Both the position numbers and the translations under genes were made by a program. From Elusimicrobiota bacterium (GTDB lineage Bacteria > Elusimicrobiota > Elusimicrobia > Elusimicrobiales > Elusimicrobiaceae), in assembly GCA_009778915.1 (NCBI GenBank), contig WRFH01000002.1:1-64000 (forward strand): a DNA stretch of 64,000 nt. The letters run 5' to 3'. The number at the start of each line of letters is the position of its first letter. Within the stretch, counting starts at the first letter, position 1. Below, in pieces: positions 51,892 to 60,473 of the stretch. The notes under the pieces were generated by a model. It was not told where the DNA came from. It saw only the letters and a list, made by a program, of their open reading frames with translations, and made no database searches.

Positions 51892-53128
51892 CTTCACCGT
51901 TTTTTATACCGTAATCCGCATAGCGCTGAAAGCGATTTGGGCCAACAAAATGCGCTCAAGCCTGACAAGCCTGGGTATAATTATAGGCGTCGCGGCGGTT
52001 ATAGCGATGACGGCCATAGGCACGGGCGCCAGCGCGGATATATCCGACAGAATAGCTACGATGGGCACCAACACTTTAAACCTGCAGGCGGGCCGCGCGT
52101 CCGGCGGCGGTTTCAGTTTCGCGGCGCAAAATATCAGATATCTTACGTCGGACGACGCGGACGCCATACGTAACGAAGTTAAAACGGCCAACGCGGTATA
52201 CGCCACCGTAGTTGTCGCCGGCAAAAACGCGGTTTATAAAGGAAGCGGCACGATAGCGCGCGTTATGGGCACGACGAACGATTTGTTTAAAGTGCAGCCG
52301 TGGAAAATAGCGTACGGCAGACTTTTTACGCCGGCGGAATCGCGTTCCGCCGCTATGGTCTGCATTTTGGGATATCAGACGGCGATAGAAATGTTCGCCG
52401 ACGTTAACCCTATTGACGAGGATATCAGAATTGACGGCCAGATGTATAAAGTTGTCGGCCTTATGGCGCAGGTGGGGGATTCCGCCTGGGGTTTTGATCC
52501 GGACAACGGCATAATAATTCCGCTGACAACCATGCAAAACAAAATGGGCGCGCGCGCTGACAGACCTAAATATGTGGCTACAATCACGATACAAGCCACA
52601 AGTTTTGACGTTATTAACCAGACGCAGGACGAAGTCAGCAAACTTATGCGTCAGCGCCACAGACTGCTGCCTAATCAGGAAGATGATTTTTATATACAGA
52701 ACCTTGCCCAGATGCTTAATACTATGCAAGGCATAGCGACGACGATGAGCCTTTTGCTGGGCGCGATAGCCTCCATATCGCTGCTTGTCGGCGGCATAGG
52801 CATTATGAATATTATGCTTGTGTCCGTGACGGAGAGGACGAGAGAAATAGGCATACGCATGGCCATAGGCGCCAGCCTGTGGGATATAAGGCTGCAGTTT
52901 CTGACTGAGGCCGTCATACTGTCGCTGCTGGGCGGCATTGTGGGTATTCTGTTGGGCGTGGGGATTGCTAAGGGTATAGAAACTTTCGGCAACCTGCGCG
53001 TGGTAATTACGGTATCGTCAATCCTGCTTTCATTTTTTGTGTCGGCCTTTATAGGAGTATGTTTTGGTTTCTTCCCGGCCTACAAAGCCAGCAAACTAAA
53101 CCCGATAGACGCGTTGAGATACGAATAA
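51884..53128 (+). CDS. MacB-type ABC transporter permease
   Basis: 414 residues from ATG 51884. One N-terminal helix (MRSSLTSLGIIIGVAAVIAM), a periplasmic domain, and three C-terminal helices with the FtsX/MacB segment GIMNIMLVSVTERTREIGIRMAIGAS and a terminal NPIDALRYE. Mechanotransmission permease that, with the TolC and MacA partners upstream, exports a peptide, lipoprotein or small molecule. The substrate is not evident. Confidence 0.92.
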   Translation: MLNFTVFYTVIRIALKAIWANKMRSSLTSLGIIIGVAAVIAMTAIGTGASADISDRIATMGTNTLNLQAGRASGGGFSFAAQNIRYLTSDDADAIRNEVKTANAVYATVVVAGKNAVYKGSGTIARVMGTTNDLFKVQPWKIAYGRLFTPAESRSAAMVCILGYQTAIEMFADVNPIDEDIRIDGQMYKVVGLMAQVGDSAWGFDPDNGIIIPLTTMQNKMGARADRPKYVATITIQATSFDVINQTQDEVSKLMRQRHRLLPNQEDDFYIQNLAQMLNTMQGIATTMSLLLGAIASISLLVGGIGIMNIMLVSVTERTREIGIRMAIGASLWDIRLQFLTEAVILSLLGGIVGILLGVGIAKGIETFGNLRVVITVSSILLSFFVSAFIGVCFGFFPAYKASKLNPIDALRYE

Positions 53129-53147
53129 CTGAAACGCTTAAAATTTT

Positions 53148-53190
53148 TACGGTCCCGTAAGCTTTTGCGGGGCCGCGTAATTTTTGTTTT
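53148..53190 (+). terminator. Likely terminator after the MacB operon
   Basis: TTACGGTCCCG can pair imperfectly with CGGGGCCGCGTAA, followed by TTTTTGTTTTTT. It separates the MacAB operon from the HlyD/ABC-2 genes. Confidence 0.55.
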
Positions 53191-53198
53191 TTAAATTT

Positions 53199-54188
53199 AT
53201 GAAAAATATAATTGAAGCCGTAAAAATTCTGCTTAAAGAAAAGCCGTTTATAGCCGCAGTGGCCGCGCTGGTGGTAATATTTATAATTTACGAGGCGTGG
53301 CCCGGTAAAATAATGCTCCAGGGCGAAGTTGTTATACGCCAGTTAAACATTTCCCCGAAAGTCACGGGCCGCGTAAACAAAATCAACGTCAGCGAAGGCG
53401 ACCAGGTAAAAAAAGGGGACGTGATAGCGACTCTTGACTCTCCCGAACTTTTTGCCAAAGCGGCGCAGGCAGCCGCGGCGGAGCGCGCCGCTTCCGCGGA
53501 GTACCAGAAAACGGAAACAGGCTCCCGCGCCGAGGAAATAGCCGCCGCTTACGCCACGTGGCAGAAGGCCGAAGTCACGGCGATACTTGACCGAAAAGAA
53601 GCGGCCAGAATGAAAAAACTTTTTGCCGCGGACATGGTCGCCAGCCAGGATTATGACGAGGCGCAGGTCAAAGCCGACGCGGCGGACAAAGATGCCGAAA
53701 CCGCCAAAAAACAGTATGACTTAATGGCCGAGGGCAACCGCGTTGAAGATAAAGACGCTGCCCAGGCGCTTGCCGACCAGGCAAGAGGCGCGGTGACCGA
53801 AGCGCAGAGTTACGTCGACGAAACCACTGTAACCGCGCCGCGCGACGGGGAAATTTCCAGCATTATAACGGAAGAGGGGGAAGTCGTGGGCGCCGGTCTG
53901 CCCGTGGTCACGCTGCTTGATTTGAACGACGCGTGGGTCGCGTTTAACGTGCGCGAGGACCTGCTTCCCAAGATAAAAGAAGGCGACACCGTCAAAATAA
54001 AAATTCCCGCGCTCGGCGGAACGTATAAATTCCGTATTTATTATATTTCAAAATACGGCGATTTTGCCGTCTGGTCCGCCACCAAAATACGCGGCGAATT
54101 TGACATGAAAACTTTTGAAGTGCGCGCGCGCCCGGCGGAAAAAATTGACGGCCTGCGCGAAGGCATGAGCGCGCTTTTGTACTTGTAA
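53199..54188 (+). CDS. HlyD-family membrane fusion protein
   Basis: 329 residues from ATG 53199. An N-terminal membrane helix (about 18-37) precedes a biotinyl-lipoyl-like half motif (ISPKVTGRVNKINVSEGDQVKKGDVIATLDSPE), a long Ala/Glu-rich coiled coil (about 85-205), the second half (VTAPRDGEISSIITEEGEVVGAGLPVVTL) and a short beta domain. Matches the YhiI/YbhG type adaptor that accompanies ABC-2 permeases. Twelve bases before the first permease gene. Confidence 0.88.
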   Translation: MKNIIEAVKILLKEKPFIAAVAALVVIFIIYEAWPGKIMLQGEVVIRQLNISPKVTGRVNKINVSEGDQVKKGDVIATLDSPELFAKAAQAAAAERAASAEYQKTETGSRAEEIAAAYATWQKAEVTAILDRKEAARMKKLFAADMVASQDYDEAQVKADAADKDAETAKKQYDLMAEGNRVEDKDAAQALADQARGAVTEAQSYVDETTVTAPRDGEISSIITEEGEVVGAGLPVVTLLDLNDAWVAFNVREDLLPKIKEGDTVKIKIPALGGTYKFRIYYISKYGDFAVWSATKIRGEFDMKTFEVRARPAEKIDGLREGMSALLYL

Positions 54189-54200
54189 CCCGGGACACCG

Positions 54201-55385
54201 ATGCAGTATAAAATCTGGTATATAATAAGACGCGAGCTGCATTTTATTTTCAGCGTGAAAAAGTCCGTAGCTTTTTACTGCCTGGTGTTCCCGTTTATAA
54301 TTTTTTCTTTCATGCTGCTGATGTTTTCCAGCAAAGTCATCCGCAAAGTGCCCACGGCCGTGGTGGACGACGACCGCACCGCCATGTCGCGCGAGTTTAT
54401 ACGCGCGCTTGACGCCAGCCCGTATATAGACGTAAAATTTAAAACCGCGACTTTTCCGGAAGCCAAAGAACTTTTTGAGCAGCTTAAAATTTTCGCGATA
54501 GTTTACATAGAGCGCGATTTCCAGAAAAATATTCTGGACCGCAAAGGCTCAAACGCCGCGGCTTTTATAAACTACCAGTTCGTCATCCCCGCCGGCAACG
54601 CGGCAAAAGGCATAGCAGGCGTGGCGGAATCATTTTCCTACAAATATAAAAACCAGATGCTCGGCCTGCCGGAAGACAGCGCGATATCTATGGCTGACCC
54701 GGTAATTCCGTCTGAAACCGCGCTTTTTAACCCGGAAACAAATTACATTTATTATCTTGTGCTGGCGCAGTTGTCGGCCGTGTGGCAGCTGTTTATAAAC
54801 TTTACGGTGACGTACTCGATGCTGTCGGAATTTAAAGAGCGCCGCGGCAGAAAAATACGCGGCATCATCAGACGCAGCCCTTTTAAAATAATAGCGTCAA
54901 AAATATCGGTTTATATTGCTATTTTCACATGCAGCATTTTAACCATGCTGGGTATTTTGTTTATATTTTTCACGGTGCCTATGCGCGGGAATTTTTTAAC
55001 CATAGCCGCGGGCGCGGGGCTGTTCGCGTTTTACACGGCGTCGATATCGGTGCTGGCCGCGGGGTACAGCGGCAACATGAAAATCGCGCTGACGGTTGCG
55101 TCTTTGTTCTTCGGGCCGTCTTACGCTTATTTCGGCGTAAGCATGCCGCAGGAGAATATGACTTTGTTCGCGCGTGTATGGAGCAGCCTGTTGCCCGGCA
55201 CTCATTTTAACCGGATACTTATAAACACGGCCATACGCGGCGCGCCGTCCGGCCTCAGCGCGCCGGATATGTTTTTTCTGTTCTTTATGGGCGCGCTGGT
55301 TTTAAGCCTCGGCTGTCTGCATTATAAAAATTATATAGAGCGCGCGCACGGCAAACATCATGGACAAAATACTGCTTCTGTTTAA
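54201..55385 (+). CDS. ABC-2 type permease, first of pair
   Basis: 394 residues: an N-terminal helix (about 21-43), a large external domain beginning VPTAVVDDDRTAMSREFIRALDASPYI, and five helices at the C-terminal half. This is the YhgE/YbhR-like ABC-2 permease plan. It pairs with the next gene (26-base overlap). No ATPase gene is in this operon. Confidence 0.87.
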   Translation: MQYKIWYIIRRELHFIFSVKKSVAFYCLVFPFIIFSFMLLMFSSKVIRKVPTAVVDDDRTAMSREFIRALDASPYIDVKFKTATFPEAKELFEQLKIFAIVYIERDFQKNILDRKGSNAAAFINYQFVIPAGNAAKGIAGVAESFSYKYKNQMLGLPEDSAISMADPVIPSETALFNPETNYIYYLVLAQLSAVWQLFINFTVTYSMLSEFKERRGRKIRGIIRRSPFKIIASKISVYIAIFTCSILTMLGILFIFFTVPMRGNFLTIAAGAGLFAFYTASISVLAAGYSGNMKIALTVASLFFGPSYAYFGVSMPQENMTLFARVWSSLLPGTHFNRILINTAIRGAPSGLSAPDMFFLFFMGALVLSLGCLHYKNYIERAHGKHHGQNTASV

Positions 55386-56499
55386 AAAAGAGATACGGGC
55401 GTTTATGCACGATAAGGCGATGGTGTCGCTGCTTATCGTGGGGCCGGTGTTTTTCTCTTTTTTCTCGCCCATGCCTTATAAAAACGCCATCGTTAGGGAT
55501 ATTCCCGTTGCCGTTATTGACAACGACCACACTTATTATTCCCGCGAGCTGGCAAGAATGTTAGACGCGTCCGAAGAAATTAAAGCGGTTTACGATTACC
55601 GTGATTTCCAGTCCGCCAAAGACGCGCTTATTGCCAAAAAAGTCCATGGTATTATCGTAATAGATAATGATTTCCAGCGCAATATCCTGCGCGGCGTGCC
55701 GGAGGAAGTTAAAGTTTATGCGGACGCCGGATATATGTCATATTACAAATATGTTTCCAGCGGTGCGGAAAAGGTTATAGGAACTTTTTCCGCCGGCGTG
55801 GAAATACAGGAACTGGAACCAGAATACGGCAAACAGGCCGCTATAACGCGCGCTCCCGTGACGCTTGTCACCAGGAATTTGTATAACGTTTCCACCGGAT
55901 ACCTTGAGTATATTATTCCGGCCAACTACACAAACAGCATGCAGCAGACGCTGATGTCGTCACTCTGTATATGGGCTTTCGGCCGGCGCTCTTCCAAAAA
56001 AAGATATAAGAAAATTTTTAAGCCTTTTGACATTCTTATGGCGCGGGCAATGACGTTTTTGTGTTTCGGACTGGGTTACTTTTTGTTTTTGTTCGGGTTT
56101 ATGTATAAATTTTTCTGGGAAGGCGTAAACGCGCATAATTTTGTGGGCGCGCTGGTATTTTTGCTGCCGTTTTACCTCAGCGTCACTTTTCTGGCCACTT
56201 TTATTTCCGGATTTTTTGAGGACAAGGACGCTATTTCGCCGGTCCTGGTCGTCTGTTCAATGCCGCTGATGTTTTCGGCCGGCGGTTCCTGGCCGTGGTT
56301 TATGATGCCGGGGGCAATACGTTTTTTCAGGCTGTTTTTGCCAAACGCGTACGGTCTGGACGGAATTTTGAAAATTTTTGTCATGGACGCACCGTTTTCC
56401 GCCGCGCTCAGGTCTTTTATTTCGCTGTGGGCGCTGGTTCTACTGTACGGTTACCTGGCTTACCGCGCCATTAAGAAACGCTATCCGCATATGATGTAA
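55360..56499 (+). CDS. ABC-2 type permease, second of pair
   Basis: 379 residues with the same design as the preceding protein: one N-terminal helix, an external domain starting DIPVAVIDNDHTYYSRELARMLDAS (paralogous to the first), then five C-terminal helices. The two probably form a heterodimer fed by the HlyD adaptor. Comparable E. coli operons (ybhFSR, yhiI-rbbA-yhhJ) include an ATPase; none is seen here. Confidence 0.87.
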   Translation: MDKILLLFKKEIRAFMHDKAMVSLLIVGPVFFSFFSPMPYKNAIVRDIPVAVIDNDHTYYSRELARMLDASEEIKAVYDYRDFQSAKDALIAKKVHGIIVIDNDFQRNILRGVPEEVKVYADAGYMSYYKYVSSGAEKVIGTFSAGVEIQELEPEYGKQAAITRAPVTLVTRNLYNVSTGYLEYIIPANYTNSMQQTLMSSLCIWAFGRRSSKKRYKKIFKPFDILMARAMTFLCFGLGYFLFLFGFMYKFFWEGVNAHNFVGALVFLLPFYLSVTFLATFISGFFEDKDAISPVLVVCSMPLMFSAGGSWPWFMMPGAIRFFRLFLPNAYGLDGILKIFVMDAPFSAALRSFISLWALVLLYGYLAYRAIKKRYPHMM

Positions 56500-56546
56500 T
56501 GCGTAAAAATTGTATAATATATTAAATTTAACTCAGAGGTCTGATA

Positions 56547-56846
56547 ATGTACAACTTAATACTGGTTATTCACTTTATTGCCTGCGTACTGTTAATTTTG
56601 TCCGTGTTAATGCAGAGCGGAAAAGGCAGCGCGGCAGGTCTTTTCGGCGGGGCGGGCAGCGCGGAAAATATTTTTTCCGGCCCGACGGCGTTTAATTTCC
56701 TGAACAGGTTTACGACTGTCGTCGCCGTAATAATTTTCTGCACGTCGATTACCCTTACGGTGATTACCGCCAACCGCGGCATGTCTTCGGTGACGGACAA
56801 CGTTAACGTCTCAATGCCGGTCAAAACGCCCGCAAACGGCAAATAA
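56547..56846 (+). CDS. secG: Preprotein translocase subunit SecG
   Basis: 99 residues. Two membrane helices (about 3-21 and 52-72) around the conserved cytoplasmic loop SVLMQSGKGSAAGLFGGAGSAENIFSG, a hallmark of SecG. Accessory subunit of the SecYEG channel. TATAAT at 56513-56518 may drive it; GAGG precedes the start. A terminator follows. Confidence 0.94.
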   Translation: MYNLILVIHFIACVLLILSVLMQSGKGSAAGLFGGAGSAENIFSGPTAFNFLNRFTTVVAVIIFCTSITLTVITANRGMSSVTDNVNVSMPVKTPANGK

Positions 56847-56851
56847 TTTTC

Positions 56852-56889
56852 AAAACCCCGTATTTTTACGCGGGGTTTTAATTTTTTAA
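56852..56889 (+). terminator. Terminator after secG
   Basis: AAAACCCCG/CGGGGTTTT stem (56852-56860, 56871-56879) followed by a T-rich run. accB transcription must therefore start anew or read through. Confidence 0.82.
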
Positions 56890-56898
56890 GAGGATTAT

Positions 56899-57273
56899 AT
56901 GGACACAAAACAGTTGACGCAGCTCGCCGCCTGGCTTAAAGAAACGGATATCGTTGATTTTATCTATAAAAAAGACGGGAATAACATAGAAATAAAAACG
57001 GCCGACGCGCCAGTGCAAGCGTCCAAATTTGACTGTAATTTAATCCCGGTAACCTCTCCCGCCGTCGGCGTTTTCCATACGGCGGAAAAAGGTAACAGCA
57101 ATACTTTAAAAGAGGGCGTTCCTGTTGAAGAAGGGGCAGTGCTGGGCATAGTAGAAATGGTTTCCGAAAAATTTGAAGTCAAATCTCCCGCCAAAGGCAT
57201 TTTAAGAGTTATTTCCATAGAAGAGGCTAAGCCGGTAGAATACGGCCAGCCTTTATTTTTTATTGAGGCCTAA
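56899..57273 (+). CDS. accB: AccB-like carboxyl carrier protein lacking the biotin lysine
   Basis: 124 residues. It keeps the AccB layout: an N-terminal region with IEIKTAD, a linker, then a biotinyl domain with VTSPAVGVFH, GVPVEEGAVLGIVE and KPVEYGQPLFFIEA. The modification site, however, is different: canonical EAMKM is replaced by Glu-86 Met-Val-Ser-89-Glu-Lys-91, so Ser-89 stands where biotin is attached. The hairpin length is unchanged, so this is substitution rather than a frame error. accC follows 4 bases later. The carrier may be non-biotinylated, use Lys-91, or work beside another BCCP encoded elsewhere. Confidence 0.85.
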   Translation: MDTKQLTQLAAWLKETDIVDFIYKKDGNNIEIKTADAPVQASKFDCNLIPVTSPAVGVFHTAEKGNSNTLKEGVPVEEGAVLGIVEMVSEKFEVKSPAKGILRVISIEEAKPVEYGQPLFFIEA

Positions 57274-57277
57274 GTTG

Positions 57278-58639
57278 ATGAAGAAATTTAACAAAGTGCT
57301 CATTGCCAACCGCGGGGAAATAGCTATCAGAATTTGCAGGACGCTTGCGGAAATGGGCATAAAATCCGTCGCCGTTTATTCCGAGGCGGACAGAAGTTCT
57401 CTTCACGTCCGCGCGGCGGATGAAGCCGTCTGCATAGGCCCGGCCCCATCCAGGGAAAGTTATTTAAATATTGACGCCATAGTAACCGCCGCCAAAATTA
57501 CCGGCGCGGACGCAGTTCACCCGGGCTATGGTTTCTTGTCGGAAAACCCTAAATTTTCGGAAGCCGTCAGCAAAGCGGGTATAGTTTTTATAGGTCCCAC
57601 GCCGCAGGCTATCGAGGCGCTGGGCGTAAAAAGTTCCGCGCGCGAAATCGCGGTAAAAGCCGGCGTGCCGGTTATTCCCGGTTCGGACGGCATTGTCGGC
57701 GCGGATTATAAAGAAGTCGCGCATCATATAGGTTTTCCGATAATGATAAAAGCCACAATGGGCGGCGGCGGCAAAGGCATGCGCGCCGTAACGGAAGAAA
57801 AAGATTTAGACTCCGCCCTTCAAATGGCTAAGAACGAAGCCAAAGCCGCTTTCGGCGACGACCGCGTTTACTTTGAAAAACTTGTCCCGAACCCGCGCCA
57901 CATTGAAGTACAGATAGCGGCCGACAACCTCGGCAAAGTTTTGTCTTTCGCGGAGAGGGATTGCAGCATGCAGCGCCGGCACCAGAAACTGGTAGAAGAA
58001 TCTCCGTCCCCTTTTGTTACGGAAGACGTCAGAAAAAGTCTGGCCGAAGCCGCCGCTAAAATGATAAAAGCCTGCCATTATACAGGCGTAGGTACCGTCG
58101 AATTTCTGATGGATAATAACAGAAACTTTTATTTTATGGAAGTCAATACCCGCCTGCAGGTGGAACACCCGGTGACGGAAATGGTAAGCGGCTATGACCT
58201 TGTAAAAATGCAGATAGAAATAGCGCAGGATATGCCTTTAACGCCGACGCATGCCCAGGCGCTGCGTATTACCTGCCACGCGATAGAGCACCGCATAAAC
58301 GCGGAGGACAGCGAAAATAATTTTACGCCGTCCCCCGGTGAGGTGACGGAATGGATACCGGCTGGCGGCCTGGGCGTGCGGGTTGACACGCACATGTATA
58401 CGGGGTATACTATACCCAGCTATTATGACAGTCTTATAGCCAAACTCATTGTCTGGGCGCCGACGAGGGAAGACGCCATTATAAAAGCCAAACGCGCTTT
58501 AAACGAATTTAAAGTCGGCGGCGTAAAGACGACGATAGCCGTCCACAATAAAATTTTAAATAATGAAGATTTCGCCAAAGGCAATTCGGACACCGGCCTT
58601 TTGGAAAGAATATTTAAAGATGAGAAAAGCAAAAAGTAA
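57278..58639 (+). CDS. accC: Biotin carboxylase subunit of acetyl-CoA carboxylase
   Basis: 453 residues from ATG 57278. ATP-grasp enzyme that carboxylates biotin on the carrier protein. Landmarks: KVLIANRGEIAIRI at the N terminus, HPGYGFLSENP, the Gly-rich ATP loop MGGGGKGMR, the RDCSMQRRHQKLVEESPSP segment, EVNTRLQVEHPVTEMVSG and a C-terminal domain with AHRINAED-like sequence (HRINAEDSENNF). All active-site motifs look intact, in contrast to the adjacent AccB. The 3' end overlaps the next gene by 20 bases. Confidence 0.95.
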   Translation: MKKFNKVLIANRGEIAIRICRTLAEMGIKSVAVYSEADRSSLHVRAADEAVCIGPAPSRESYLNIDAIVTAAKITGADAVHPGYGFLSENPKFSEAVSKAGIVFIGPTPQAIEALGVKSSAREIAVKAGVPVIPGSDGIVGADYKEVAHHIGFPIMIKATMGGGGKGMRAVTEEKDLDSALQMAKNEAKAAFGDDRVYFEKLVPNPRHIEVQIAADNLGKVLSFAERDCSMQRRHQKLVEESPSPFVTEDVRKSLAEAAAKMIKACHYTGVGTVEFLMDNNRNFYFMEVNTRLQVEHPVTEMVSGYDLVKMQIEIAQDMPLTPTHAQALRITCHAIEHRINAEDSENNFTPSPGEVTEWIPAGGLGVRVDTHMYTGYTIPSYYDSLIAKLIVWAPTREDAIIKAKRALNEFKVGGVKTTIAVHNKILNNEDFAKGNSDTGLLERIFKDEKSKK

Positions 58640-59087
58640 AATTTTATCCAAAACCGCGCTTGCCGCTTTTACGGCCGAGTGCCGCCGCGCGGGCAAAAAA
58701 ATTGTTTTTACAAACGGCTGTTTTGACATTCTGCACGCCGGCCACGTCAGTATTCTGGAATTTTCAAAATCTAAAGGCGATGTTCTTATCGTAGGCATGA
58801 ATACGGACGCGTCCGTCAGGCTCCTTCAAAAAACGCACCGCCTCATAAATAAACAGGCGGACCGCGCGCTTGTCTGCGCCGCTCTTGAAGCGGTGGACGC
58901 CGTTTGTTTTTTTGATGAATTTACGCCCGCAAATCTGGTAAAATCAATTAAACCGGACGTTCTTGTCAAAGGCGGGGATTATAAAGCTGGCGAAGTAGCC
59001 GGCAAAGAATTTGCAAAAAAAGTTATAATATTTCCGTTGCTTAAAGGCCGTTCAACAACCAATATTATCAGTAAAATACAAAGGTGA
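58620..59087 (+). CDS. D-glycero-beta-manno-heptose-1-phosphate adenylyltransferase (HldE C-domain type)
   Basis: 155 residues, the size of a stand-alone RfaE domain II. The nucleotidyltransferase motif GCFDILHAGH is at 33-42, with the family segments RLLQKTHRLINKQADRA, VKGGDY and GRSTTNIISKI. It makes ADP-heptose for the LPS core, consistent with lptB in this genome. The kinase half is not in the window. Start ATG 58620 lies inside accC; it is followed by the SPT-like gene within a few bases. Confidence 0.9.
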   Translation: MRKAKSKILSKTALAAFTAECRRAGKKIVFTNGCFDILHAGHVSILEFSKSKGDVLIVGMNTDASVRLLQKTHRLINKQADRALVCAALEAVDAVCFFDEFTPANLVKSIKPDVLVKGGDYKAGEVAGKEFAKKVIIFPLLKGRSTTNIISKIQR

Positions 59088-59092
59088 AAAAC

Positions 59093-60283
59093 ATGTCAGA
59101 CATTTTCCAGAAATGTAAGGAATTTAAAGACGCCAAACTTCTAATGCGTATGGGCATTTACGGCTACTTCCAGCCGGTGGAAAGCGCGCAGGACACGGAA
59201 GTTATGCTGGAAGGCAAAAAATTTATAATGGCGGGCTCAAACAATTATCTCGGTCTGGCCAATAACCCGGAAATGAAAAAGGCCGCGATAGCCGCCGTCG
59301 AAAAATACGGTACCGGCTGCGCCGGCAGCCGTTTTTTAAACGGAAATACCGTAATGCATGAAAAACTGGAAAAACAGCTTGCGGATTTTAAACGCAGGGA
59401 AGCCGGCCTGATTTTCGCGACCGGGTACCAGATGAATTTGGGCGTAGTCGGCTGTCTTCTCAAAAAAGGGGACGTCGCAATAGTTGACAAACTGGACCAC
59501 GCCAGCATTTTGGACGGCGTAAAACTGTCCGACGGCGAAATGGTTCGCTATAAACACAATGACATGGAAGATTTGGAAAAAGTTTTGTCTAAAATAGAGC
59601 CTGAGAAAGGCAAACTGATTATTGTCGACGGTGTTTTCAGCATGGAGGGGGACATCTGCCCTCTGCCGCAAATTGTAAAGCTTGCCAAAAAATACGGCGC
59701 GCGGCTGATTGTGGACGACGCGCACGCCACCGGCATTATAGGTAAAACCGGCCGCGGCACGTGCGAGCATTTCGGGCTTGAAAACGGCGAGGTTGATTTA
59801 ATCGTCGGCACCTGTTCAAAAACTTTCGGTACGGTGGGCGGTTTTGTCGTCGGGGATGAGGACATTATCCACTATATCCGCCACAACGCGCGCAGCATGA
59901 TTTTCTCCGCAGCCATGCCGCCGGTCTGCGTGGCGTCGATTTCCAAAGCTTTGGATATGATTACAAATGATACTTCCCGCCGTGACAATCTTTTCAAACA
60001 ATCCGCGCGCCTGCGCGCCGGCCTTGAAAAGCTGGGCTTTGACCTGGGTACCAGCCAGACGCCGATACTGCCCGTCATCATAGGTTCGAACGAAAACTGT
60101 TTTAAAATGTGGAAAGCGCTTCACGGCATGGGAATTTTTGTAAACTCCGTCGTAAGCCCCGCAGTGCCGCCGGGCCACGCCTTAATGCGCGTAACGCTGA
60201 TGGCTACGCACACCGACAAACAGGTAGACAAAATCATAGAATGTTTCGGCATAGCCGGAAAATCCCTAGGCATAATAAAATAA
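59093..60283 (+). CDS. Alpha-oxoamine synthase, serine-palmitoyltransferase-like
   Basis: 396 residues from ATG 59093 (AAAGGTG upstream; GTG 59084 is an alternative). PLP enzyme that condenses an amino acid with an acyl thioester. His-136 (DHASI) stacks on PLP; Asp-208, His-211 (VDDAHA) and Lys-243 (GTCSKTFGTVGGF) are the expected cofactor residues. SNNYLGLA, KYGTGCAGSRFLNGN and HNARSMIFSAAMPP look more like bacterial serine palmitoyltransferase than BioF or Kbl, but this is motif judgement. Last gene of accB-accC-heptose-SPT; a terminator follows. Confidence 0.85.
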   Translation: MSDIFQKCKEFKDAKLLMRMGIYGYFQPVESAQDTEVMLEGKKFIMAGSNNYLGLANNPEMKKAAIAAVEKYGTGCAGSRFLNGNTVMHEKLEKQLADFKRREAGLIFATGYQMNLGVVGCLLKKGDVAIVDKLDHASILDGVKLSDGEMVRYKHNDMEDLEKVLSKIEPEKGKLIIVDGVFSMEGDICPLPQIVKLAKKYGARLIVDDAHATGIIGKTGRGTCEHFGLENGEVDLIVGTCSKTFGTVGGFVVGDEDIIHYIRHNARSMIFSAAMPPVCVASISKALDMITNDTSRRDNLFKQSARLRAGLEKLGFDLGTSQTPILPVIIGSNENCFKMWKALHGMGIFVNSVVSPAVPPGHALMRVTLMATHTDKQVDKIIECFGIAGKSLGIIK

Positions 60284-60300
60284 AAAAATATAAAACTATA

Positions 60301-60330
60301 AAAAACGCCCTCACAAGAGGGCGTTTTTTT
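60301..60330 (+). terminator. Terminator after SPT-like gene
   Basis: 9-bp perfect stem AACGCCCTC/GAGGGCGTT, ACAA loop, T run of seven. Confidence 0.9.
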
Positions 60331-60370
60331 GTTAAAAAATACATCTCTTATTATTTACCAATTCCATTTT

Positions 60371-60445
60371 TCGTAAAAATTTTCTCGTCTGAGGCCGGCA
60401 TAGTCTTTTTAGTTATATTGAATTAGTCTTTTTTCAGGTTAAAAT
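60371..60445 (+). promoter_or_regulatory. Shared upstream block plus promoter (copy 2)
   Basis: 60371-60417 repeats the block at 7127-7173 (core TCGTCTGAGGCCGGCATAG, then TCTTTTTAGTTAT). It runs into TTGAAT (60418-60423), a 16-nt spacer and TAAAAT (60440-60445). Spacing matches copy 1 exactly. An AAGGAGG site then precedes ATG 60474. Confidence 0.7.
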
Positions 60446-60473
60446 ATATACATCGCTTAACTAAGGAGGCGTT

